Assembly: GCA_037102815.1 (NCBI GenBank)
Contig: BTPP01000004.1
Coordinates: 992,001-1,056,000, forward strand
Source of the DNA: Neurospora intermedia
Lineage: Eukaryota; Ascomycota; Sordariomycetes; Sordariales; Sordariaceae
DNA: 64,000 nucleotides
Direction: 5' to 3'
Part shown: in pieces, positions 49,286-63,800 of the stretch
Position numbering within the stretch: the first letter of the stretch is position 1
How the letters are laid out: each line of letters begins with the position of its first letter
Program-made: the position numbers and the translations under genes
Notes under the pieces: generated by a model
The model's database searches: none
The model's input: the letters and a program-made list of their open reading frames with translations, nothing else
What the model was told of the DNA's origin: nothing

Positions 49286-52200
49286 GTTGGGATAGACTTG
49301 GCTCGGGATGGAGGTTCCCACGTCTCAAACTTATAACAAACGCCGGACAGCTATAGCGCGGGACTAACGATACGGGGCAAGGACGGCTAAGAAGAGGCGG
49401 ACAACTAGGCCGGACCACACCACCAAAGAGAAGCCGGACACTAGCAAGGGTCCTGTGGAATAAGCAGTCTGGGCCGAGTCGAAAAAAAGAGACGGCGGGC
49501 GATCTCTGAGATGCAGGTCGTGGGTATACCTCACTGGACCAAAGTGAGAGGCGGCGGATTGTTGCGTAACTGGAAAGGGTCGCAGACGCTGTCTGTCGGT
49601 TTGGCCTGACTATAACTAACGGAAGCCGTTCCTGACGCGATGTATGACGTGCGTCTAGACGGTGCAATGATGGGTCGAGATCAAGCCTCGGAGACTTTGT
49701 AGGCGATGGAGGAAGGAGAGAAACGGTCCTATAACTGAGGGCGCGACACCACTACAAGCCGACAAGTTGGGGTTTACACGTGCAGAACGGGCGCAAGTGG
49801 TTTTTATATCGGACCATGGGCCACCTTCCTTCGCAGAGGAAAAGTCGAAGGGGTCACGGTTGATGCCGTATGGCAAAAGATGCCGTAGGGGTGGCCAGGA
49901 TTCGTCCGTTCTCGCATCCACCCTTCACTCCCAGGACTCCCCAGAAGTGAAGAACCTTGGGAACCTACCTGCCTTGGGACCCCGTCGAGAGACCCAGTGA
50001 AAGGCCCGGGTCCCCTGGTAGGTACCCTGGACCCTGGTCCGTGGTTACAATCGCCTTTTGTAGTGTAGTGTAAAATACCTACTTACTGCAACTGCAGTGA
50101 AGAGCCTGCCTGCAGGACCCTTCGTCGAGCTACCGTAGGTAAGGTACCCAAGTACATACTTCCTTGGAGTTAACTGGTGTCCACCCACTCCGCTGTAAGA
50201 TACGTACTAGGTACTGGTAGTAGGTACGTATGTAATTCATACAGCCTCAAAAACGCAACGTTGGTCTACATACAGTAAGTAGCATGGTCTCGTCGATCTG
50301 CCTGCGCACACCTGGTCGGGTGGTGGTGGAGGTGGTGCAGTGCTGGCGCGCCCAACCTGAGCCGCCCAACGACCACAGGTTAAGAATTCCAATTGAGCGG
50401 TCGCACTTGATTGATTTGACCCATGTGCTTGAACCCATAATCAACACCTGAAGATATGACTGTATGAAAGCCGCGTGTTGAATTGCTCCGATATCGACGA
50501 AAAAGAAGACAAGAAACCAGCGATGACCATGTCTATCGCTGCTGGTAGTAAATGAGCTTCTCCACGCCGGTGCCGGCTGCGTTCTGACTCGTGCTCCAGC
50601 AACTGAAGTTGGACTGCAGTTCCGTCGCAGGGGGGAGTGAGTAAAACACTGTGCAGTGTTTGCTTTGTCTGACAGGTTATGGTAATGCGGTGCGGGGTGA
50701 CGGTAATCCATTGTACCGTTTGGAGACCAAGACGTATTTTTGCTGCCCATATTTTCCTCCACTTTGTCGTCCGTTGATGTCGTCCCAAGTCCCGATAATC
50801 TGGAGGCGCATGTATCCCTCTCCAACGACAACGACGAGTCTTAGAGCGACTGCCTATGCTGAAATATCTGGCACTTCACGTTGATACTATCACTGCTCCA
50901 TTCTTCAGCATTCACCATGTTTGCCGTCGACATTGAAGAGGGTTCGATGCCAAGCCAGCGAAAGTACCTTCAAGGTCGTTTTCAGGAAAGACCGCGAAGC
51001 GGGCAAGCGGGATACGTACTGGCGGTGCCTTCCCTGCTCGCGGACCTTGCCCAAAGGGGGCGGAGATAATGCGGGTTACAACTTCCAAAGGAGACCAAAA
51101 GTTTAACGTCCTCAAGCTGATCACTGTCGCCAAACTCACCGCGATTGATGAAGCAGCTCGACGACCATGAAGCGTTTGGTGAACATACTGGCGCTAGAGA
51201 AGGCACGTAGCCGCCCTGCTTGATGCGCGCGGATCAGATTAATACAAGGCCACATGCGGTCTTCTCAATCAGCATATGGCAAAATGGAAGCTTCAAATTG
51301 GAGCAGTAGATCGCGTTGCTCTCCGCTCTTACTCTGCGACACCATCATCGTCACCAACAATCACGTTCGAACAAAACAACGCGGACGTATAGGGAGACAG
51401 ACGTATACACCATCACCCAAACTTCCGCTATTTCTTTGTTATCGTCGCGTAGAAGCAGTCCGCCGGCAAAATAACGAGGAATCCAGCGCGGGGGTTCTGT
51501 TACTGTTCCGTTCGCAGAGGGGGTGAGCACAAGCGGAGTCACGGCGATGACCCCGGTCAAGGACCCCAACGATGTGCTGGTGTTGATAATGTGGATGATG
51601 CCCAATGGGCCGAGGCACTCCAGCAACAAGCGGCTAGCCCCCGCAGCAGATCGCTTCGAGGCCCGCCCGTATGGTCTGACTAGAGGTGAACCCAATGACA
51701 TTGCTGCAGTTTGAAATCGAGGCAGACCGCAAACAAAACGAACAAGAGATAGGGCTCTGCCTCGAGACAAAGGAAACATTGATTGCCCGGCGTCGGAGCT
51801 AAGGCAACGAGGAGCCTGAGACATTAGACAGCTCTGGAATCAATCTCTGGACGGCACAACATGGTCCAGAGTCGCCAGTGTCGCCCACACCAACTTTGTG
51901 CTGGCGACGATCCAAAATTCAGGGCCTCAACGCTATGTTTGCTGTGCTTCCACACTACCTACAATGACTTCTTCACCTTTCTGTTTCTTCCCTGGTGCCG
52001 CGTAAACGCTCGGCCCTGTAAGCCCAACCACCAGCACAGCCCTGCGGACGGCAAGTTTGGGGAACTCAATGTCCGCAGGAGGCATGGGAGCTGCTCATCA
52101 TGCCCATACATACTGCCATGCACCAGTGTAGGAAGGGATGACCCAGGAGAAAAAAAGATGGGCTACAATGATCAGCGCCGAAGCGTGACACGCGCTTCTC

Positions 52201-53546
52201 ACTCGTGCCGCTATTCTGCTCACACATCCTCACCCTCCCCACCCATCACAATCCAATCGCCTCGAGCGGCGAGCCTTTTATTGCCCTTCAATACCGTGTA
52301 GCCGTCGGGTTAGGGGTGCCAGCCCCCCTTCACCCCCTTTATTTTCTTCCTCAACCTCCCGCTTTGCCCTAATTTGCTTGATACAATTTCATGCCAGTGC
52401 TAACCTGCCTAAACAGGACTCTTTGTCAATCAAGCTGAAGCCGCACGGATGGACGATAAGGCCCTCTTGCCCATGGCTTGAGCCTGCAAAGTTCGGGGGC
52501 CGCAGTGAGGGTTACAGGTCATTCATGTGGCGAATGGAAAGCTGACGGTTCACGAGAGCACCCGCGAGCACCTTATCCTCGTGTAAAGGTGTCTCGTAAA
52601 CCTCCGCGAGATTATCCAAAACAAATTCGTTATTGGAGGCATGCCAATGACTAGCGCCTGGCCCTATGATTTCCGGTGGTTAGCGTAGCGCCTTTCAGGA
52701 GACAGCGAAGCGGGACGGAGCTTTGAGATGGAGAGGATTTATCCCCACCGGACCGGTTCCCCGTCTGCTGTATGGAGACGGCGCCCGGCGCCGTAGCTTG
52801 ATCAATAGCGGAGACTGCGGAAGTCACTCCAAACGACTCCGCACCACCACAGATCATGATGTCGGTCCGAAAGGATACCCGTCCTTGCCTTTGCCGACAG
52901 AGAATGCGGACACATTTGCGAGTTAGAGCGAGAGAGATACCTAAACACTGAAGTGCGTGCCGGACAACCGGATAATGATAGAAGAGAAGGCCGGTGTAGA
53001 TATGTCAAAGAACTGGTGTATACGATTGAAACTTCGACGATATTACATTGTGCTTCGCGCTTTCTTCTACCACGTTTAAAACGTAACGCGAGGAATCGAC
53101 AATGGTCCCATAAACGTTTCGGATAAGGAATCCCAAACTTCCAAATCTATCGAAGGCTGTTAGTTCGAATTATTCTATGTACACCCAAAAGAACGTACGT
53201 TCAAACGCAGGCAACCTAAGCCAGCCGCATAACCAAAGGTCCACCACTCATAAGTACGAAATCCAAATTACAGCCAACCGAAACGACCCGAATGACTGCA
53301 CCATTGAACGTGGAGGATGTACCATTGGAGGTCAGATCGCACTTATGAAAGATAGGCGACCCGGGCTATTGGGACCGCACTATAGTCTGGTGTCTTTGCG
53401 TGATGAATGTATGGGGTTCTTGTGAGAAATCCCGGATACGCTACTTCTTTAAGGCTAGTTGACCGGTTTCCAACCCCATGGAACTTGGGAAGGGCGTTGC
53501 GCCGCGGCCGTGCCGCTATGGAACTGGCCGAATGTTAAACCTTTTT

Positions 53547-53565
53547 CGCGCGCGCGCGTGTGTGT
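53547..53565. repeat. CG/TG dinucleotide repeat
   Basis: About six CG followed by four TG units. This alternating purine-pyrimidine tract could adopt Z-DNA, which is inferred from sequence only. Confidence 0.9.
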
Positions 53566-56500
53566 AACGTGAGATGGGGAGTGTCTCATTGCTCGCACTC
53601 TCATGATTACCTCTAGAGGTAGGTAGCCACCTCAAGATACCGAAGCTTGAGAATGAGCAAAGAATAAGTTCAACCCATGATGTGACAAAACCTTTCCGAC
53701 CCCAATCAGTGCAACCGAAATTGATATATGTCTTCGTCCTCAGCATCAGAACAAGACACGGCGCACTCTTGAACCATGCTACGGAAGGCGGATCACCATT
53801 TTTAATAACCTGTACATCACTGCTCGTTAAGGTAGTGGATTGTGCAACCCGCTTCTACCCATATCAACGAACGTCAGAGGCCTTCGACGTCTGTCTGTCT
53901 CATAGCGGAGAGCGCCAACCGAACGAGTCTCGGCTGGAAGGTCGCATGGAAGGGTCCAGGGTTCAGGCGGGAGGGAAGAAATAGCGCCAGTTGCACAACT
54001 TCTTCCCCTTTTTCTAGCATTGTTACACGAAGATGGGTTTGCCACGTGTAATACGTACCCTTTTGGTCTTCGAGTCAAAGTCAGGGATATTTTGCAACTT
54101 CCGGAGATGTCAATCCGCATGGCTGTATTGCTGGCCGCCGACGAACGACATCAACATTTGGCCCCGAGCGCGCCGGCGGCAGTCGCGGCCTCTAACCTGA
54201 TAATCAAGCATTGCATCCGTTACCGCTGGCACAAAACCCATCGTCCGGGAATACAAAACGCGTTGTCAAATCAATCCAAGGCAGCACCAAATGTCAAGAA
54301 TGCATTTTTCTTTTCTTGCTTCCATTCCCACTACAAAGGTTGTCTCGTCCATTGTCGTGGGAAATTTGTTAACCCGTAGCATTGTGTGTACAACATCCTT
54401 TTTGCCAACAACTCCCGAGCTTTCGGCCCGCCTAGATGCACCCAGATATTCAGATACATCAATCCGTCCGCATTTATGCCGATTTTGCGTGTCGCTTCCA
54501 ATCCTCAGTTTTGAGACACACAAAATGTTCTTTGGATTCTACACTAAACATGTCATGATCTTGGACTGATTCTCAGCTTCCTATCCGATGGATACCAATT
54601 TAGCTGGTGACCCAATATCATCGAGCGCGCCTGGGATTGACGTTGAAGTTCGAACTGTCGTTGATCAATAGTCAGGTCGGGTACCTCCACAGGGGGGGGC
54701 CACTTTGTTTTGCTCCGATGTGGGACAGGCTCCCAATCCCGTCCAGCAATTGGAACACGCCCTTTTCCTTGGCAGTTGGTAATTCATCCGGAAAGACAGG
54801 CATCTTGCGAACATCCCTTGGCATGTTGCATTGCCTATCATTTTTGCCGTCACGGGGCTCACCTTTGGCATCCACAATCGACGGGCGTATCTATACATAC
54901 ATACAGTATGTCCGCTACATACCTCTACATACCAGGCAAGAGAATTGAAAACAGCGAATGTGACCAACATTTCGATTCACCGACAGGCAGCTCACTTTTC
55001 AATTGTTAATAATTTTTTTTTTTTCCCCTCTTGATATCGCGAGGCCACTAACTGATTGGCAGTGCTTGCAAGGATCACCCGATTTGTGTATGTATCCGGT
55101 TCCCATTACCGAACTGACGGTACCAACAGGAAACTGGGGGTGGCAGGCCGCTACCAGAGAAAAAAGGACGTTTTAAGCTTTTGTGCCCTTTGTTTTACCT
55201 TTGTCTTTAGTCTGTGTTTTCTTCGGCACTAAACTAGTACGAACGTATGGCCGCTCACTGTTCCTGACTAGCGCGACACCAATTTCTCGGGGCCGCCCGC
55301 GCTGGGTCGGCTCGCTAAAAGGTAAGGTATGTGGTGGTAACTTACAAGGCGTATCAGGTACTACGTACCTGTCACCATGAGGTACACCTCCACACCAGTG
55401 AGCTTGTGTATGCCCGAATTGCCGGCGGCAAGCTGAAAGTTTGGTATTGTTTCGAAACACCAAAAGCCAGGTAACCTTCTTTGCTCAAACTCCAAAAAGC
55501 CAATCCGGAGTAGCGGTCATAAGTCGGCATTGGATCATTGCAGATGCCGGAAAGTCTTCCCTTTCTGGCCATTTTGCATGATCGTCATGGACAAACTGCC
55601 AGGGCCTTTTTCCATTCCCGTTCCAGGTTTGATGTGTTTTGCCCTGTCACTTGGATCGTGTACACACTACTTTTCAGTGGCGTGTAGGCATGTTGAGGCA
55701 CGCGCCAAAATAGGTAGTGACAAGATGCCCGCTAGTGAGTGGCTGCACTGGTGCCCGTCGATACTTCAATACCTACCCCAGAATATTCCTTCCTTGCGTG
55801 TCGGAAAGTGGGCTAGCGAGAAAGCCAAACTACCTCTACCTACAGGTACATACATGATGCTTTTGGCTGTCGCCTTCCACTTGTCACCGAGGCTGCCTGC
55901 AACGAACAGAAAGCCGTCTGTCGGGAATGGCTTGAAATGTCAGCCCATCCCAGTCCACCGTTCCGTAAAGTTAGCCATCAAGTGAAAATTGGGTGAATGT
56001 GTGGCTGCCGTGCTGCCGTCATGGCTTTGTTTGCGTTGCCACCGACAGCCCCCAAGCTCTCTCTCTGTCTCGAAGCAGCAATTCTTGGCGACATTGAACA
56101 TCATCCAATGTCTTCTTGGATCAGTGGAAGGAAGAGTGGCCAGGTGGTGTGGAAAACAAAAGTCCGGACACGCTTATACCAAATCAGACCCAGCGAGTGT
56201 CCGGACCTTTTTTTCACACCACCTGAGTGGATTTGATCGGTGCGCCAAGTCTCCAAGCAAGAGATTTGCTTGTCGCGACAAGAGAATGCGGCATATCGCG
56301 GTCTACGCGGTGAGTTCTTTTGTAGTAAAAGCAATGCAACCAACAATGAAAGAACATCGATGGCTGGGGAGACGTTGAAACGTGGAAGCAAAAGCGAAGC
56401 GGTGTGGGCAGTTGAAGCAGGTACAACCCAACTGGTGAAGGACGGTTTCAATGCTCAGCTGATGTCGCCGAGCGTTGAAAATTCGTCCCCTTTGGAAAGG

Positions 56501-58374
56501 AGGAGACATTTCAGCCCTCCAGTCAGCAGTGCATATCGAAAAAAAAGATGACCGACTTCCAATGGTCAGTCAACTCTCTCCGTGTGCGCTGAAAACATCA
56601 GCTCAGAATGTTACAAGTTGTTTTTTCCGGTAGACTTGCGTAGGAAACCCGACTGCCAGCACCATTCAGATATGTTCATTGGGTAATTTACGGCCTCGAA
56701 CCACTCCGTTTTGTTTTCTACCGACAGTAGAGACAATGTTCATCATCGACCTGTTGTCGCAACACCAGTCTTGATCATGAACTTGGCTAGAGGACGCTAG
56801 ATTTGATGGAAGTAAACGTGGGTAGAGGCGCTACGAGTAAAGTCTGACTGCTTTGATATGATTTTTTTCTCACCAACCTCCTTGGCCTGGATGATGGTGG
56901 AGGATGATTTCTCTTGTGGGTGATGAGCGTGGAGGCGGCATGGGAGCATAACCAACTGAGACGAGGGTAACGCTGTGATGACAACGGTGGGGGAAGAAAG
57001 GAGTTTACGATCCAATCAATCAGCCTGGACTAGCGCAGACAAAGCGGCCTTGCCCCCTTTGGTCAAGTGTGAGCCGGGGATTGGTGAGCCATCGCATTGC
57101 TTGACAGGCCTTGCTTCTTCGGGTATGGTTTACTGCTTGTGCATCTCCCATGCTTCTGTTGGGTTGCTGCTAACCAGCTTGCAAGAGGCTCTGTTGATAG
57201 CTTCAACTGAACCCACCGTAACACGTAGGTATGTACCTCTACTACGTACAACCGTATCCGCCTCATTCTGTTGGGGGCCGTTCAGCGCTCGCGCCGTTAG
57301 CACTAGGCTTTAGCCGCATTGTAAGGCCTACGGCTCGATATGTATTTCCTTTGAAACACAGAGGATAGAACGCTGAAGCTGCGTGAAACCGCGCTGACGG
57401 TGACGTAGTTCAGTACAACCTCAGAGTAAAGCTGCAGCTACGCGAATGCACGTGATGACAGCATTGTTGAACCCTTCTTTTAACGCACGTCTCCTTCCGT
57501 CGAAACTTCCAGCGGATGGGTCTGACGAAGATACTTGGGATGCAGATGGTTCTCGCGACCCTCTCTACAATTTCTCCTATCCCCATCATGGCGGCATGTA
57601 GGGGAAGACACAGCTGAAGGTGCAATCAATGAAGCAACAGCGAGTTGGCCTGATAGGGAGCGCCCGTCGCTCACCGGACTCCACCGTACCGCGATCTCGG
57701 CTTGGAACCCTACCGCCAAGATGAACAATGACCGTATTCGTATGAAGGTGATGCACCATGCCAGTGCGCATTTGCATTGCCATCCAGATTGTGTAGCCCC
57801 TGGAAACTATTCGGCCAGTGAATGCCCTGTCACTGCCTATGTCCCGGAGAGAATTTCGAAGCCCGGTCGCTGTTGACTTGTTGTTGCTTGAATGCTTCGT
57901 TTTGTGTGTGTGACAGAGTTTTTCTGTTCGTGCAGGTTACCATCGACGCCATCTATCGAATGTCATTGTTGGCTGGCAACAAGGATGGCAAGTCGGCTAC
58001 CGGCTCTGGCTTCTTTGCCCACTTGCCCGAAAGGAAGAAAAAAAAAAATCCTTCGATTTGAGCCAACCAACACACAGCAGAAGTTGGCGGCCATATTTCC
58101 GCGCTGAAGGCACCCAATCCTATTTGACGGAAGCAACACAGCATATGGCCTCGAGTGGTCGAGTGGCATGGCCGGATTGCAAGGGATTGACGGCGGCCAG
58201 CGAGGGCCAGCGAACGATGGTCGGTTACGTAGCAGGGGTTCGCGCAAATCTGGAGACGGGACCCATGGAAGGCCAAGGGGGGCGGGAAGTCGTTGTCAGT
58301 CGCTCGCTGGTGGTGATCACGGTGTGCAGCGTTCACGGTGCCGCGCCGGTTGCAGCTCGGTGCAGTATGGTGCA

Positions 58375-58394
58375 GTGAGTGAGTGAGTGAGTGA
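58375..58394. repeat. GTGA tetranucleotide repeat
   Basis: Five GTGA units in non-coding DNA. Confidence 0.9.
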
Positions 58395-61300
58395 CAGACT
58401 GACAGATGGGCCACGCCTCTGCCTCTTTGTGAACTCGTTGCGGTCTGTTTTCTCCCGTCCCCGCCAAACGTCGTCAAACGACGCCGTCAACTTTGAACGT
58501 CGTTGAAGTGTTATCGGCGACGAAGGCGGAGACGTGAAGTCAGCAGCGTAGCAACGATGCCACCCTGAGATGCCATACTGGGAAGTCTTTTGCTTGACGC
58601 TGCCTTCCTTCCATTTTGATCTGGCATGATCTTACGAGGTAACAGGTTACCTGGTATCTTACAGATACGGAAGCTTGAGGGTCGAACGGTGCAGTCATGG
58701 GTAAATTACCGAAAGCACTGTGTGCTCAATTGACCCAACGCTGTGTAAGTTACGACGCAAAGGTGCAGCTCTACACACTGTGCGGTACAACACCGCGTGG
58801 ATCCGTCAAGTCATTAGTCTCCGGGCTTGCAGCTTGGGTTACTTGGGCTACTTGGGAATTAGTTGGCCGTGCATTTATACCAGGACCAGGCACCTAATTT
58901 CAACCTCAGACGATGAATGAATTGCGGTTTTCTGGCCGACGGCATCATCATCCACGTCCTTTCCTTATCTCTGCTGGCCATCACTGGCAGGTGGTCCCCC
59001 TTCACCGCTGGCGTGACTCGGGGGTTACCTTGCGGCTCGATTTCCCATTGCAGGTGGGTGAGTGAACGCTTCTTTCTCCTCACCAGAACACACACCACTG
59101 CCGATTTTGCCATGAGCGTCCAGGCGGGGGATCGCCCCGTCGGCTGCTCCTTGTTGGGACGAAGGGTTAGTTAGGTAGATTCCCAAGGCTGTTGAACATT
59201 CATACTACACCCTACTGACTATGAGTGTCGTGTACCAGGAATTCTTTGGGCCACGTTCACACTATGTAGTGCTAAAAGGTTGGTAGTTAACGCCAAAGTG
59301 CCAGCCGCGATCCATCCGCGTGAACATGTCCCTGAGCTCCGACGTTCAGCTACCTCTTCATCTTCCATTCCGCGATTGAGTGCTTCAATTGGCCAGCTTC
59401 CGATTTGCATTGACCTGTCTCTGACAGAGGATAAAGCTGGATGGCCTCTAGAACGGCGGGAGAAGCCCTCGATATCTATGTGTACCACTCGTGATCTGAC
59501 CAAGTCTACACTAGACTTGGGTTCTGAGATCTCAGATCAGCTCACATTGTGGCTTCTCTGGTAGCCAAGTTGCAAGTGCGTGCTCAGCCGTGTCATCACA
59601 GAAATTCAGAACAGTCAGAGCGAAAGTGATGGATTTTGGGCGAGGTCAGGATGCATTTGGGTGTGATCTGCTGATCAAGGGTTCCCCCATCAACAATGTA
59701 CACGTTAGCTAACAAGATCCATGAGGCCATGATAGCGGCACCATACCGATGCCGAGCCTTCTACACTAGTGTAGCTACGTGGGCGAGATATGCCGTGGCT
59801 CTCACCATGACCTTTTCAAGCCAAGTCTCCCACATTCCGCCGAGTCTCATGGATCGCCTCTTGTTGCGCCTTTCCCCACCCCCACACGCTAACCAGTCAA
59901 GCCAGAGCCATTGTCGGGAGCTCCACACGACGTTCCTCTCGCTGGACTCGAGATTTCCTCTTGGTCCCCAATTCGGACCCTTTCTCGTGGGTTTTAATTA
60001 CGCACCAAAACATCTTCGCTCTGCCTTTTCCTTCCTAAACCATGTACTCACTGCCCGCACAGTACCAATTCAGCCTGATTCACCCTATCATGACTGTTTG
60101 TGTCATTTCCCCTATCCTATCTTTCTAGACGCTGACTTGTCCGTTGCAGGCTAGCGGTGTGAACTGGTGGTCGACAAACGTTTGTAAATTCAAACCTGAG
60201 ATCGCAATGTCCGGTACATACATACATACATCCGACGACACTAAAAGCCTACCGGAGATCAAGGTCCACTGAAAGTCGTCTTGCTACTGTCGGGTAGTGA
60301 ACGGTGAGATCAAAGGTGTGAAGCCATTCCTGGCTGATGGCAGGGCTTAGTCGGCTCCTGATCGTCCCCAAGGGCCCCTAACTCTGCGCAGTTAACGCAG
60401 TAGCATTAAGAATCTGTAGGGTCTTCTCATCCCCAGAGCCGCGTCGTGCCAGCAGAGTGGTTGCACTAAGGATAGCGTAGCATAGCGTTGAGCTTGAGGC
60501 TGTCGACCAAGGACCTTCTCGCTCCTTAGCCCAAAGAATTGCCGACGCTGCCTGCCTGCAGTTCTTCTCTCTTTCCACCCAGGCGCGCCAGGCAAAAGGG
60601 CCTTGCATGTTTCATCCTCTCCGCTGAGTTGTTTACACAGTTCACACTTCTTGGCCTGACCCCACCGTTTGGAGATTACCCAAATGGCGAGCTCGTAACG
60701 CTGGTACGTACCGTACGCATGTATTTTTCTGATACAGACGCTCACATTGTAGTGTACATGGTGCATTCGAGGCAGGTAACTTGTGTCGACTGCATGATCG
60801 CTCCGCAACACTAGACCTCGTTGGACATCGCATGCATGTGGCATGCCCAAAGATCAAGGACGGCGCTTGCACCACAATCGGTCAAGACTGTCCGGGCCAC
60901 TGATGCAAGCACCGCGAGACGACATCCAGTTCAGGCATTTACGAACCAATACTACGGCGTCTGCTTACCGCATCTGTCGACAAGAAAAAAAAAAGAAAGC
61001 CTTTTACAGAAAAGGAGTGTCCATCAACGCGCGGGTCCATAACGGCCTTTCTTAACCACCCGAAACAATGATGCTGTTAGTCACGGAGATCAAATTTGGC
61101 AAGTGGACTCCAACTCCCTTTCTCACCTCGCGCAAGACCACAACAGAAACATAGCAGACGGGGGTGGCCTTGATGGTGTGGACGTGTTCGTTTTACAGAA
61201 GAGAGTTGAACCGAGAGCTAGTTCAACGGATAGGCTCTCTTTAGCCTGCCTCCGCTTTGAAGCTCCATACGCTAAGCTTCCGAGCCCGCAAGTGTGCGGG

Positions 61301-63203
61301 CTTGGGAAAGAGGCTGAGAGGAGAACAGAGGGGAGGGGGCTACGTGGAGCCCACAAGGAGGATATCGCTAGCCAAGACGGGGGTCACGAATGGTGTGCAC
61401 ATAAGAAGCAGGGACTTTCCCTGTTTATCATGTTCGGTCGACTCTTTTGCTCCCTGGACCAACTCCGCTGAAACTCCGTTCACTGCGGATGCCGAGACAC
61501 ACACAATGGGTTCCCGGGGCCTCTCCTCCTCACCTTGAAGATGGTCAGCCGCTGACGGGTTGGACGGTAGTGATAGGCCGAGTTCTTAGGTCAGTGCCCC
61601 CTCAACACTGACAAAAAAATCTCCACTGGGAGGGTCGTGACGGCGGCACTTCCTAGTCTCCGCCAAAATTGCGTGCTGGACACAGACACAAGCCCTTTCA
61701 TTACTTGATGGATATGGTTGAGGGTCATTTGGGCCCGAACACGGGAGATGCCGCGTCCTGGTTCTCGTATCGCCGGGCCGATGACCACCGAGATCATCAT
61801 GGCCGCCGAGATTTGTGTCGTGAAATCGGACCGTAGAGATGGGACGGGATAGCGTCCGACTACACTACGAACGACTAGCAAGCCATATGGAGTGAGAAAA
61901 GGGGTCCTTACTCCTTTTTCCCCAACCTTCAGGGCCTCTTGTCTTACATTGTACATCACTGGCGGCTTTTCTGTCTCACGCTTGGCTCTTGGGCAGCAAG
62001 ACGCGGTCACGGTCGAACGCGATCATGTGTGGGCTTTTCGAGGCTGATCGCACGCAGGGTATAAGAGAGGGGAGGGGGGGGCTGGTCTAGGCTGGACTGC
62101 TGCTTGACAGCTAGGTATATCGATAGCCGCTGCCTGCTGCTATGTACATACAGTACTAGAGACTGCATGGTACACCTTTGGGTCACTCAGTGGAATGGGA
62201 TTCGGTGATGATACCTCATGGATAACATCTCTTCCGCCCCCGGGGGCCGGGGACAGGGACCGGGGCCCGCCTTAAACCCGCGATGGGCGGTTTTATTCTG
62301 TCCACACAGAGGACCTGGTTGTACCGCTGGATGCCGCGCCTTGTTGTAATCAGATCCCCCTTGGTGTGTAACCAACCCCCTCTATATGTCCTTTGGGTGT
62401 AGTGTGCTATCGAAAACGCATGGATACAGGCTATCATGTACAACACAGCAGCGCAGTATCACCTTAGCAAGTGCTCTCTAGCCTCTTGTCACAGGTTGTC
62501 TCATCGCTAGTACTCCCACTCTCGCGTGGTCTCGTGGTCCTCGTGATGGTAGCAAGCATAAGCCGTAATCCGATGGCTTGAAGTCATCGGCTTTGGTGGA
62601 TGATTACTAACCGATACCGGCGCTAGGCCGATCGATGTACGGGGAAGAGGAAACGGAGTGAAAGCCTGTGATTCCGGTTGTCAACACCAACCGCAATTAT
62701 CGTTGATAGCGAAAGCTGCTTTCAATTTTCGTTGAGGACTTGAATGGAAACAGGCTTGGCAGTTCTTTTTCAGTTCATAACCGGATTATGGAGTGTGGAG
62801 GTTGAACTTGAAAAAAAGTTGCGAGATGGCTATTGCAGCTCTGCGGAGGAAGGAACCGGAATATACGGGGGGGGAAAACTGCCTCTAGTACATGGCAGCA
62901 ACGTTACGACGGTGGCATCGTTGCTTCTTGCACCTTCCTCCATACATCGCACGCATCAATCTAGTGTAGTTTCCCCATTACAGGTGAGGCTCTGTCCATG
63001 AACTACGTTTAAGTCTGGGCTGGCGCCAGCTACAACCCTCAAATTCCAACTGTCCCGTCGAAATTGCCGACGGCTTCGGAATACAAACCGTGAAGCTGGT
63101 GAATGGTACTATCGATGTTTTAGTGGACTGTGCTGAGGGGATCCCCGTCTGACACATATACTATGTACACATACAGACATACGTGTCAAAACAGTGGCTG
63201 GAA

Positions 63204-63256
63204 CAGCGAGCGGTCAGCAGACCAAGCAGACAGGTCAGACTACAGACCGCTCGCTG
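63204..63256. repeat. 12-bp perfect inverted repeat (hairpin)
   Basis: CAGCGAGCGGTC (63204-63215) is followed after 29 nt by its exact reverse complement GACCGCTCGCTG (63245-63256). It lies in non-coding DNA. Confidence 0.85.
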
Positions 63257-63800
63257 AACACCAACAGGCCAACTCAGCTCACCTTCTCCGACTTCTTGGT
63301 TATTGACGTGGAATCACGCAGGATAGATTAACCGAACGGTGACCTCAAGTGAGATATTGAAATATTTGGGAACAGGGAGGAGGCACGTTTCAGGAGGACG
63401 AGTCTCCGGAGGGCACCAGCGATGCAATCAATGTCCATTTGTCGCAATTGCACTTTCGAGCGAGGTCGTGCAATTGGTGATCAGTCGGATGAAAGTCGCA
63501 ACTCTTCCGTATTTGAAGGTCTGCACCCATCGGTGAGTCCGCCGGCGGTCAGAAGACACCCCGTCCGCGGAGATGTGAGTCGAAATCCATATAGGTACCT
63601 CTATCTTTCGGTGTTCGACTTGAATGATCAGCCCGCTTCTGCATGGTAAGTGGCAGTTTCTTATGGACACACAGTACAGTCATCTTCAATTTTATTTGCT
63701 GTAAGTAGGTACTCACTATGGACTCAGTTGCCGGTACTGAGGTGGTGAGTGAAAAGTGCATGAGTCAGAGCACCCGGTCTGAGGATCCTTGCTGGTAAAC

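Larger units (their letters stand above)
49286..63800. other. 14.5-kb gene-free region upstream of CON7
   Basis: No ORF here shows a recognisable domain or a convincing spliced structure. The largest (50247-50831 on -, 59696-60154 on +) look like chance. The region contains a CG/TG dinucleotide repeat (53547-53565), a GTGA repeat (58375-58394), a palindrome (52778-52794), an inverted repeat (63204-63256), a GC-rich patch near 62226-62275, a TATAA-type sequence near 62059 and many TACCTACC/GGTAGGTA words. GC content is near that of the rest of the window, so it does not look like heavily RIP-mutated DNA. It may be regulatory DNA for CON7, or encode non-coding RNAs or genes I cannot see. Confidence 0.5.

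Noticed and set aside
50247-50831. 194-codon minus-strand ORF in the gene-free region
   Set aside because: No ATG at its upstream end in the stated frame, no domain and random-looking composition.
59696-60154. 152-codon plus-strand ORF with ATG
   Set aside because: No recognisable domain or splice structure; Ser/Pro/Leu-rich composition is typical of random frames in CT-rich DNA.
61283-61302. 8-bp hairpin with 4-nt loop (AGCCCGCA/TGCGGGCT)
   Set aside because: A stem this short is expected about once per 64 kb by chance for any given loop length.
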